From NCBI RefSeq assembly GCF_030247195.1, contig NC_080670.1:44096194-44160193 (forward strand): a stretch of DNA of 64,000 nucleotides. Direction: 5' to 3'. The translations under genes and the position numbers were made by a program. The stretch is from Topomyia yanbarensis (Eukaryota; Arthropoda; Insecta; Diptera; Culicidae). Below the pieces are notes generated by a model that was not told where the DNA came from, searched no databases, and saw only the letters and a program-made list of their open reading frames with translations. Shown here piece after piece: positions 45,081 through 56,022 of this stretch (position 1 is its first letter; the number at the start of each line of letters is the position of its first letter).

Positions 45081-48000
45081 CCGAGGAAATATTTTTACAA
45101 ACCATTTTCAACTATTCTTGATGATGAAAGCCATCATTTTTTAAAAACAAGTGCTGTATTAGAGCATTTTACCACTAACAATAATAATACATTCCATATT
45201 AAACATAAAAAGTGATTGAAATTTATTTTTATTATTCTGTAGTACGTACGCCAATCAAAGCAATGTTAAAGGCATTTTTTCTTATTTTTAAAGGGCCTTT
45301 AGAAGTTAAATTTTAAGATAATTCTAAACTAATTATTAGTTAGAAATATGATCTGATTCGCAATGGATAGGTGACTATTGATTCACGCTAAACCTCCTGA
45401 ATTCGCGGTTGCGGCACGGGACGATTAAAATTGTGGTATAATCCTGTTTTTCGGATAAAATTGCTAATAAGAAAATGAGGTCATGACAGTAGAAATATTT
45501 AGTAGTTACCCCATTTTAATTATTTATGGCTTAGCGCTGCTCACAACTCCCAATGGTTCACAACTGCCCAACGTCCCCTATTTCGAGGTGTGCCTGTACC
45601 TTGAAAAGTACAAAATGTTAGGACAATCTCGACAAACACGTTTGCTATTGAGTGGCATAATAAAACAAATAAAATCATCAGCTTGTTGATCACCTCAAAC
45701 AAATTAGCATAACCAACAAATCACGAAAATATTTCAGGAGCCTGAAATCGGCGGCGCGCCCCTCTTAAAATTAAATTTAACTATATTATGTATTTCTCTA
45801 TTGTAGCAACGCAATTTTTTAGCTTTCCGATGAAATAAAAAAGCCTCATAACTCATGACCTATGTTCATGCTGTGATTCGTGACTAGGTGGAATCTGCAT
45901 TTTCATCAACACGGCATATCAAAAATCCGTTTTCTGAAACCGTCTAACTTTCCGCAATACGTACTTCTAAACGATTGCTTTCTGCCCCGATATGCCAATT
46001 CGACCCACATCACCATTACTGAATAATTACTATCCAGCTTCACTCAAATGATTCTCCCCGTAACATAACAGTCTACCACAACGACTAAAAATATTTGCTC
46101 AGGTTTTTAATTTCGAACGACGTTAAAAATTCGCTAACTGTTTGAAATCAAATCAAATAAAGCCTCTGGTTGTGATCCCGTCTGGGAAATGAATGAAAAA
46201 ACACGAAAACCTTGCATGCAGCATTCATTCTAAATCGTTCTATATTCCGCACCGTACTGGGCTAAACTAATGTACAGAGCACGACTTTCACAGAAAAAAC
46301 GTTCTTTGATTGCATCGACGTGTCGGTTCTACCACCAAGAACGATAGAAATGTTACGCAAAACCAACTGAGGCTGTCATCGCACATTAACTACAGTTGTA
46401 GACGTATGCGCAAACCGTCGTGTGCGGTACAAGACGGCAACGTTGCAAGTCGCATAACAGTTTTACTGAGAGCTGTCGTGCTTAGTTCGGTCATCGAACT
46501 GTCGAAGCGAAAAGAAGACGACAGCCTCTGAAATACTGTCGCAAGGCTGTACTGTTGGAACCCCTGCATTTGGCATACCCAACTAACAACGAAAGCTGAA
46601 CAAGCCTTTGATTCGAGAGAACAACCTGAAAAAAAAACTGATCAAACCAATTTCCAGCCAAAATGTTTGTTGGGTGCTAAGAAGTTTTCCGTGGCGAAGC
46701 AAGTTGTTTTTCGTTTTTAGTTGCGGCCATGTTAACTGATACTTGTGAAAAGATAAGCAACGTGGAAATGGTACCCACTTAAGGTAATTCCACCGACTCA
46801 GCAACGCTTAGTCGAATCATTTGTGCGGTTGAAGATAGTTCCGCTTTCTTCGACAAACAACATTTCTACTGTTTACACAAAGACTAATCCGCTTTAAATT
46901 TTTCAATCAAACTTTCGACTGTAATTGAATAATATTTACTACTGACACTGAACAATCTTTTTTTGCTTATCTTGAGCAGAGCAGGATCACCGATTCCCGC
47001 AGTAGAACGCTTCAGACTGATATGACAGATTGCGAAAACGCAATCTTAAGAAACTCAGCAAATGGCATTTGATATAGGCAACCGGAAAACCAAGGGAAAA
47101 AAAGATACTTTAATCACCACCGTTGACTCGCTGGAAAGCGCAGTCAGTGGAAAACTTTGCATGGCTTCTGCTACACTTCTGTGATCCACTTACATCCGAT
47201 CCCATTCACCTCCGCGAGCTGCCTTTGCTCGAAGCAGCGAGCGAAAGAAAAAGAAAACGACCCATCCAACCAACCGGCGGCTGTAAAACTGTTGTTAAGC
47301 AGTTGCAGTCAACAAGAAGTTTTCCACTTCTATTCACTTAATCCTGCCGCACGGTGAGCTTTTTGTCTGATTCATCCTCGCTCGTTTTGTGGGTTAGCTT
47401 CGGAGCTGCCGGTGGAAACTTTAACGATTTAATGCGGTTACATTTCTAGCTGCATGCTTTACCACCAACTGCAATCATTTCAAGTCTATGTGCCCGAAAT
47501 AACTGAACCGAACCGCTTGGTGGTTCAGTATATCAGTACGGAGTTCTTTCTTGAGAAACTAATTTGGGACTTCATCTTAAATGAAACGTTTATTAATGAG
47601 TGAATGATGTGTATATGATTCTTCTCCCACTGACCGACAGAGCTGTTATGGAAAAAAACTATTTATTGGTATAATTTCTATTATCAATGAACGTACACAT
47701 TCTTAACCCTGGAGACGAAAGGTAATAGCTTCAACGAACTGAACTGCTGTTCGAAAATGAAATCTGAACGAAAACAAAGACACGTCCAAACGATTCGGCA
47801 GTGTAGCCACTCGACACAAGTTAATTCCTGCAAAATATTTCAAATTTTCTCCTCTCTGTTTATTTTCACTTTCCTTAGGATTTAACCGATAAAACCTCAA
47901 AAAGCAGCCATCTCTGGAAAACGAAACAAGCAGTGTCTTTCGCTACCATTTACACAGTCATGAAAATCAATCAATTCGGGGCATTGTTGATTTATTTTCA

Positions 48001-50650
48001 TGAAGCTTTTGCTAGCCGTTTGCAAAATCTGCTTTTTTCATTTTGAAAAAAACGCTTTTCGAGGCTTCCTCAGTTGAATCAATAGGACACTTATTTTCTA
48101 ATTAAATGTAAAGCATACCGAGCACCTGCGTTAAAATAAATGACGATTGTTCTCAGTGAAATACTCAAAACCCAAATTAGAGAAAAAAAAATATACACGA
48201 TTGGCACATTGGGTCATATCATGACATCAGTCGTGACAGGTTGATCATGTCAACCTTTCAATTACATTAACCACATCGGTAACCGCGCCTTTTCACATAC
48301 CAACGCTGATGCCCAATCCGCGATCCAGACCAACCCAAATCGTGTTGTTTTCGTTTTTTTTTTTGTTTTGCCACCGGTTCTGTGGCAGTGAGCAATGACA
48401 AATTACACCCAACATATACCTATCCTTCAAAAAGCTGAATTATTTATGCAACGTCCATCATATTCCACCAATTCCGTGTCCACGCGCGTTTATTTTTTGT
48501 TTCGCGAACAGGGAAAATGTTCCTCTTGCCGGGGATGAGAAAAAAAACAACAACTGAAAAATAAACCCCCACCTGGGGATGTTTTGGCTTTTCAATTAAT
48601 TTAATTAGCCCCGTGTCGAAAACGCAAATCACGTTTATTAGTGGCAATAAAAGTGATGCTAATGTAATTGCTTCAGCCAGAGTCCGCCCCGTCCCGTCGG
48701 TTGGACGGTCGGTCGGTCGGTCGGCCCAAGTCATCGCGTGACGGCATTCGGGTTGCGGCGGCGAGCGCGAACAAATTTTCCAAGTGGATCAGCCGACACT
48801 GGCATTCCGGAACTGACCGGCGGATTCCAAAAACGTCGATATTCGAAAGTATAGTGCCATTTTCGAGTTTCATAATGTTTTCAGACGTCATTATCGAACA
48901 CCCGGAACCACAACGCGGGGTGAAAAATGGCTAAGCTAAACAGCTATCCTTCCCGGGTAGAAGCTAATGGGATCGTTGGACTGGGATAGATGAAGGAAGA
49001 TGAGTGGGGGAAAGGAACCTGTCTCTCTCTCTCTATCTATTTCCCAATATAGGTACCGGAATTCCGCTGGGGAAATTGTGTTACAGCTTGATGTAATAAA
49101 ATGCTAATGAGGCGAATAGCAAAAAAACTACTCAGGATAATCTAATTACCGCACCCTGCTTTATGGTTCTAATTAATTTTATTGTTGTGGCTACGTGAGC
49201 TATATTGCGTCAAATTGGTTGTCGTCAATAGGTAAGGAACACATTTTTGAGGTTGTTTGCACAGTCGTAGAGATATTTCAGGAACCGACGAGAAAGTCCG
49301 ACGCAGCATGTACGCCTACAAGAATGCCTAAAGAATGATAATAATGTCCGTAGCGAGAAAATTGGGACCAGCGGGGTCAAACATAAGGTCCTCGTATTAC
49401 TGAAAATTATTCGAATAACAATAATAAGTTTAAAAATGAAATTCTTTAGAAAAAATAGTTCTCTTGAAGATTAAAGCTGTAATAAACAATAACAACAAAA
49501 CCTGTTTCAATTCAGCTAATTGAATCTTTTTCTTTTAATCAAACAATATGCAGTAGCGTGAGATCTTTATGATCGCGTGGGAACAAGCGTTTGTATGTTC
49601 GCGTTTGAAGCTACGTTAATAAATTTATAAGTGCTAAAACTTAATGCTAGCGAGTTCCCCTATATCACAAGTGCTCCCGGCAAGTGGCACCCTGAAACTT
49701 GTTCCCGAATATATATGAGCGTATTGTTTTTTGAAACGTTTCCGATATTTGGAATTAAAAACTCTCGTGTTCGGGTCGGGCCCGGAATTTTTCTAGCTTC
49801 TGTGTAATGAAGTCATTTCATCGTAATATGAATACATACATACATAAAACCGTACAAATTTTTTCACCCTCGAGTCAAATGGATTCGTCATATTTTCTGC
49901 TGTCTGGTATCGCATTAAAGTTGTCCATTAGGATTTAACTACGTATATTCTTGGCTTAGTAGCAATCTCCGAGATACATGTATTGTACGTTTCATTGGAA
50001 ACGAGCCATTCAATCATTTTGATGCGACGAATTGAATTGGCGCAGTTGATAATAAATGCTCAAAAACGTCGAAAAATATGTATTACCCAAGTTTAATGTG
50101 GGCTAATTATTTACTTTACTTGAATTTGACAATAAAACTGACTGAAAACTGTTCCTATAAAGTTTCGTGTTGTTTATTTACAGTAAAGTTTTTATACAAA
50201 ATTGCACCACCTTTTATTAAAGTGTCATTCATCCCGCAAGAAATACATTGCGACGAATCGTGCGCCGAATAGCGCTACGAATCTTGCTGCGACGGAAAAG
50301 AATCGTCGCGTCTCCTTTGGAAAAGCACGGACAATATATTTGCATTTAATCCATTGTTTACTAAGGCCATGGCGTGATCTGGGTTGCTTTGGGAAGACAC
50401 CATAATTTCCACATTTTAAAGAGTTGAGCAAAAATACTATATGTTCTGTCCACCCACTGTACTTGTGAAGATTTAGAGTCGTTCCAGAAACTATATTGAA
50501 GAAGTCGAAGTAACTCCACTGTCGCGTATGCCACCATACCATCTGAAGCGAAAAAGAGATCATATATCTCATCACAGACGAACATTATAGCGCTGATGAT
50601 GTGACATCAAGAACACATCAGACGAATCTGTGACACCATCTTGACCGTAT
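45081..50650. other. Long gene-free interval
   Basis: No exon, RNA gene or clear TIR element was recognised. Local features are a GGTC microsatellite at about 48708-48724 in a GC-rich patch (48660-48800), a CT microsatellite at about 49020-49035, and scattered short frames without domains. Part could be regulatory or intronic. Confidence 0.45.
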
Positions 50651-50652
50651 TA

Positions 50653-51358
50653 TGGGAATCCTCTTATATAATTGTGCAAAATGTACCCAATGTTTGATAA
50701 TTTTTTTTGAAGCAGTAAAATGACATGTGCGCTATTCTGCAAAATGTTCATAAAGATTTCATCTATAAAATAAAAATTTTCAAGTGTAAGGTGTCAAAAA
50801 TGGCGTCCAAAGTGGCGGCTCCAACAAAAAGTGTTTTGAAAACCGACCTCATCTGCGGGTACGATACAGGTCGCAATTCGTCGTCTACAAGCAGCAAACC
50901 AAAACGACGTTGAAGATTACATTCCGTAAAGGCGCCCCAACCTGAAAACATTAAAAATAATTATATAGAAACAAAAAGGCGGCCACTTGAAAATAAAGTG
51001 TCGTTTTTTCGCATGTTTTTTCCACTTTGGCCGGCTGTACAAAGTCGTTAATGCTCAAAATACTACGATTTTGTAGGTTACAGCCCCGGAGAATGTTGTC
51101 TTCTTTTAGGCGGGCAAAACCCGAAGTTGATTGGTTGAATGGTTCAAAAACGAAAATGCCCGCAGATTCGAAAAATATTATTCCGAGAAAGCCCCCATTT
51201 TGAACGCCATTTTTGACACGTTACTCTCGAACATTTTTATTTTATAAATAAACCTTAATAAACATTTTGCAGAGTAGCACACATATCTAAGTCCTTTTAC
51301 TGCTTCAAAAAAAATTAATTATTAGTTATTTTTTGCCACAATTATATAAGAGACACCC
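50653..51358. mobile_element. 706-bp TA-flanked MITE with long inverted arms
   Basis: Arms of about 170 bp match in inverse orientation: CTCTTATATAATTGTG, TTTTTTTTGAAGCAGTAAAA, CTGCAAAATGTT and GTGTCAAAAATGGCG appear in both. TA flanks both ends (50651-50652, 51359-51360). The 62-codon frame at 50725-50913 lies in an arm and is not a gene. Confidence 0.82.
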
Positions 51359-51360
51359 TA

Positions 51361-52667
51361 TAACCGTAACGCGGGTGGCGTCGTGAAAACTGTCAAAAAG
51401 GAGTTGACCTGAGACGCAACATTCGAATATAGTCTTCTTATTCGCTCATGGTTTTATTTCAAGTTTCAGGGAAAAATCCGCTTGCAAAATAATGTTAAGC
51501 AAATGTCGACAATAGTTCCGATACGGTACACGTTGATGAGATTCAGATTTGTGATGTGACGAATATCATAGAGCTCAAACATAACATTAATCATATTATA
51601 GTTTGTATGAGCTGTGTAAAGCAATGTTGAGCAGAATAACAAAATTGTTCGTGTCGTCCTTGTATTTTGAATATTTGGTTCTGAGTATCTACATGGACCT
51701 GAGATCCTCCAATGTTTTGTCGAGTTTGGGTCGGACTCAGGTTTTCAATTTCGAACTTCTCGGGCTCGGGTCTGGTTCGGGTTTTCAAAAAAATGTATGC
51801 TTGGGCACGGGACGGGTTCGAGTTTTCGATTGTAAAAATCCTCGGATTCGGAGTTAGTTATGAACTAGGGCTCGGTTTGATTCCATATTTTTCAGTTTTC
51901 AATTTCTAGGGTTCGGGTAAGGTCCGGGTTCGAAAAAACTGAAACCCGACCATATCTACTAGGCTGCTAGAACTGATGGTAGGGCCTTCCGGAAGATACT
52001 ACTTCCGGTTCGTGTGGGAACGTGCGTTCGTATAAACGTACTTGAAATTGCGTTTATAAATTCGTTTTTTTTTCGTGCAGAGCTTGATTGTATGTTAACG
52101 GATGTGTCACGTGTAGGTAACTTCGCGTGTATGAACTTTAACATTCGTATGGTCCGTTGAATGCTCGCACGAACTGCGATTTAAAGTGCACGGTTCAGAT
52201 CTGGAAGTGAGTGAAATTACCCATATCACTGGAGCAACCGGCCATAGTGACTCTTAATGTATATGAGTTTGCTTTTTTGGGACGACGATTGAAGGCCTAG
52301 GTTTGCTAGGACCAAATGTAAACGCTTCCACACGTGAACAATTCATAGTTTTGTAGGGACGAATGTTAGTATAATCGCCCTTGAGACCGCGTTTATCAAT
52401 TTGTATGTGCTATAATAAAGACTTGATCATCGGAGCGTTAGGCATGAGAGATCGTGGGTGTAGGTGTGCGCGGATGATCTTGGTTGCATGTTCACATGCG
52501 TGGTCAGATTTATGTTAGCGCGAAGGGCACAAGCGTTTCTATGTTAAGGTATTGAATGGTGCTAGGTTTAAAACAACTTTGTTCAATTGGACCATGAGCG
52601 ACGGATCCCCGGATCACTTATTATAGTTAGTCGGTAATAGCTGCGGCTCTTGACGTTTCACTAGCGG
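51361..52667. other. Non-coding with a GGGTTCGGGTTTTC-type minisatellite
   Basis: About 51720-51945 is a degenerate array of units combining TCGGG(C/T)TCGGG and TTTTCAATTT. The rest shows no gene. Confidence 0.55.
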
Positions 52668-52669
52668 TA

Positions 52670-52947
52670 CAGTCGTGATTCGCTGGTTGGACACTTTTTA
52701 ACTGGACCGCTTTTTAGTTGGACCTTCGGTAGTTGGACCATTGTCCAACTAAAAAGCATCCGAACGTCAAAATCTCATGTCCAATTTACTTTGACAATCA
52801 ATCTGACAATCTTTAGAGATGTGAAGAGATGCATTTACACTGCCAACATCTCCTTTGGAGAGTTTTTGACATTTGTCAATCGGTCCAACTAGCGAATCAA
52901 ATTCGTTAGTTGGACAAGGCTGTGACCCAACCAGTGAATCACGACTG
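52670..52947. mobile_element. TA-flanked 'CAGTCGTGATTCGCTGG' MITE, copy 1
   Basis: Ends CAGTCGTGATTCGCTGGTTG and the inverse CAACCAGTGAATCACGACTG, flanked by TA (52668-52669, 52948-52949). It is in the opposite orientation to the copies at 60741 and 63558. 278 bp, with inner GTCCAACTA / TAGTTGGAC repeats. Confidence 0.9.
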
Positions 52948-52949
52948 TA

Positions 52950-53880
52950 TTTCCTCGCTGTCCTCGAAATAGTTGAAATTCTCGTAGTATTAATCGTCTT
53001 TGGCGAACAATCGTAATGGTATCATTTCGGAGACATAACCGTATCGGAATCGTTCACTATTGTTGGATTATATTTCACTTTCAGCATCTTTTGCCAGATC
53101 GAAATTGAAAACAAAAACTGTTTCTATCAACCGGAATCGATTGCTTATATAGCACACGAAAATGTTGCGCAACGAAAATTGGAACACTCCTGATTTCTCC
53201 ACACAACTGGCGTCACTGCCACTCACGCGGTCATCATTCAATGCGTGTGATGATGCTGATGATGGTAATAACGTCGGGTGCCCAACGGTAGTGACGGGGC
53301 GCTTTTTTACTCTCGCTGTCTCGTAATCTCTCGATCTCTCGCCGTCGCTCGGTCAACAAAATGAGGCAGTGCAATACACGCAAAAATAAAACAACCCACA
53401 TAATAAGTTCGTTTAACTTAAATTTAGGTACTTTTGAGTTGTGCGTCGCTTTCGCACTTACTAGTGTTGTCAAAAACAAAACGAGAGATTCTACTCAGTC
53501 TAGGTCTTCCGTGGAGGAAGGTACTTTTGAGTTGTTTGGGGTATACTCAAAATCAGGTAAATTCAACTTAAATTTGAGTATAAAAAACCTATCAATGAGT
53601 TGTAATTTTTTCCGTGGTTAAATGGAAACTACCTTCAACACGGTTTACCTTATTTTACCTTCCTCCACAATACCCCGAGATTGAGTCAAAAGAACTCAAT
53701 TTTAGGTAGTTTTTCGATTGCGTGTGGAGCCCAAATGACGTCTTCGAATTTGACTAACGGGATACTGTTTTCGTTACCACAGGGCCCATTTCACAGTGTT
53801 TGCATCATGATCAATGCAAGTTGCCTAATAAAATAATTTGAATTCGTCAATTCGGTATCGTAAATTTTTAATATATTAAA
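52950..53880. other. Non-coding; possible decayed inverted-repeat element
   Basis: ACACGCAAAAATAAAACAAC near 53377 faces GTTTTTCGATTGCGTGT at about 53710-53726, and AGGTACTTTTGAGTTG-type motifs recur inside. The arms are imperfect and no target duplication is seen. Confidence 0.4.
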
Positions 53881-53881
53881 T

Positions 53882-54170
53882 AACGCTGAATGTTTGAATA
53901 AAGACTCGACATATTAATCATTGTTTTACCATTCATATATTTGTTTCCTTCCGATCGAATACCTGTGAATAGAATTCATATGAATCAAAATCTGTTCGAA
54001 TTCTTTTTGAAGAACATTTGTGTTTATATGTGTATTTGTGACGTTAGCCTGTTAGCATATTTGCAAGATTCAAATTTACTATTCTCGTGTTTGATTAGAA
54101 TGTCACTGACCTATGTATAAAAAGAAAATAAAATATATAGATGTCGAGTCATTATCAAGTGATTCTGCGT
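53882..54170. mobile_element. Diverged relative of the 33072 P-like element
   Basis: Left AACGCTGAATG...AATAAAGACTCGACAT faces right ATGTCGAGTCATTATC...ATTCTGCGT. An inner GATTAGAATGTCACTGAC matches GATTGGAATGACACTGAC of the 33072 element. No coding remnant or clean 8-bp duplication is seen. Confidence 0.6.
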
Positions 54171-54175
54171 TTTTA

Positions 54176-54431
54176 TTGTCGTTTTCGCTTGAGGCAGATA
54201 CTAACTCAGTTTCGAACCTAACTGCTGTCAAACCGTTTGTTTGACGTCAGTTTCGAGCCTAGGTTATGCTCCACTGTACTGAAAACCGAGTTGGGTTCCA
54301 ATCGGAAATATATTTCGGTTTTGCTCACACCACCGCTGTTTTACAAGAGCCCAACTCAGTTCCGTTAAAAACGTTTGTTTGATGCAACTAACCTGGGTTA
54401 GTGTCTAAGTTCTCCATCGAAAACGACATGT
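54176..54431. mobile_element. 256-bp MITE with TGTCGTTTTCG ends
   Basis: Left TGTCGTTTTCGCTTGAGG faces right CCATCGAAAACGACA. Both arms continue with ACTAACYCAG and GTCAAAC / GTTTGAT blocks. TA lies outside (54174-54175, 54432-54433). It abuts the preceding P-like relic. Confidence 0.72.
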
Positions 54432-54921
54432 AAATCTATTACGGGGACCTTCACCTGGAATCTGCGAAAAATCCAGCACCATTTGATTTTTTTTAGAAAA
54501 AGCTAAAAGACATACGAACTTCTGCTTTTGAACTCCTTAAATTTAATTGATTGATAGACCGATTGCTGTGTACCGTTTGCCGCATTAGCCTCTTGATCAG
54601 TAGATTCTGGGGGCCACTTTAGTTGTTTAGTTTACAGTCGGACACCCGGCACCCTACAGGACTGTTTAAGGGTAAGTGTTGTGCTCCATATATTCTATAT
54701 CATCAGTGGACTGTGCTGAACACCGAGCTCTGGTGAATTGTTTGCGTTCCTACTGCATACTCTGGTTAATGGTTTCATTCAAGGTTTTTTTTCCCATTTG
54801 GGTTTTTTTAACCTCACTGATGTGCTCTCTATTTATTTATTTATTTATTTTTGCTTTGTTTTATTTCGTAAATTGTTGATCTGTGTTTTAAAAGTGCCTG
54901 TGTCTAGCGTTCACGATCGGT

Positions 54922-55974
54922 ATGGATTGGGAAAGTAGAATGACTTGTGGAGTTTGTCAGCAACTAGAATCCGACCAAAATGAGCTTTTGATATGTTTGT
55001 ATTGTTTTGCTGCTGTTCACTTGAAATGCCGAGGCATTACGGGTGTGGCGGCGAAACGAATCAAACAAAAAGCTTACTTTTGCTCGGTAAAATGTACAGA
55101 TATCTATAAACGCATAATTGACATGCAAAATAATGAAAAATCTTTTATATCATCAATTAGCAGCAAACTAAATGCGACTGTGGCCAGTGTTGTGTCTGCT
55201 CAAATGCAGCTAGTGACGGAGGAGGTCAAAATGCTAACTAATGCTATAGAGTCGTCTCAGAATTTTCTGTCTGAGAAGTTCGATACTATCGTGTCGGAGT
55301 TCAAAGATTTGAAATCTGAGAATGAACGTTTAACACATGAACTTAACGCTTTAAAATCTTCTCAGTTGTCGCTTTCTACCACTGTCAATAAACTTGAAAT
55401 GAATTTTGATAAAGAAAATAAGAAAACAATAGAAAATAATGTAATGATACTTGGTTTACCCTCACTGCCTAACGAAAATGTAACTGATCTCGTGCTGAAA
55501 ACGTTTAAATGTACCGGTGTTAATTTGTACTCTGATTCCCTTGTTTCGTCGACCAGATTGTACTCTAACAATAAAAATAATAATGCTATAATTCCGATTA
55601 GAGTTGTTTTCAAAAACACAGATTTGAAAGAATTGTTGCTTGACAAAAAGCAACAATTTGGCCCATTGTTAACTACGACGATTGATGAAGCACTAAATGT
55701 AAACGGAAATGCAATGAAAGTCGCGATCCGCGAAGAACTGTCAGTCTTGTCATTGGAATTGTTAAAAGAAATGTGTGAATCCCAAAAACTTCTTAACATT
55801 AAATTTGTATGGCCTGGTCGTGGAGGAATGATTTTAGTTAAATAGGATGAACATTCTAAGATTGAAAGAATTGGTAGCAAACATGACCTTGATCGAATCA
55901 TAAATAATTACAAAAGTGCAAAATCTGCCTCTTCTTCACCACAACAATCTGCCCCTAAGCGAAAACGAAATTAA
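54922..55974 (+). pseudogene. CR1-like ORF1, interrupted by one in-frame TAG
   Basis: Same domain order as the ORF1 of copy 1: PHD-type finger (CGVCQQ, CLYCFAAVHLKC, YFCSVKCTDIY), a coiled-coil stretch and an FP25/L1-ORF1-like C-terminal region (KFVWPGRGGMILVK). A TAG at 55843-55845 ends the frame at 307 codons. The following codons stay in frame and match the end of copy 1, including the basic PKRKR tail, to a TAA at 55972-55974. This looks like a single nonsense change that removes about 43 residues. The truncated protein keeps its finger and coiled coil but loses the basic tail. Confidence 0.88.
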
Positions 55975-56022
55975 GAATTGTAGTTAACAATCCAGCATAA
56001 AACTTGAATTCATGCATATCCA

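Noticed and set aside
53377..53726. MITE with ACACGCAA ends
   Set aside because: The arms match only loosely and no target duplication could be found, so it is mentioned only as a possibility.
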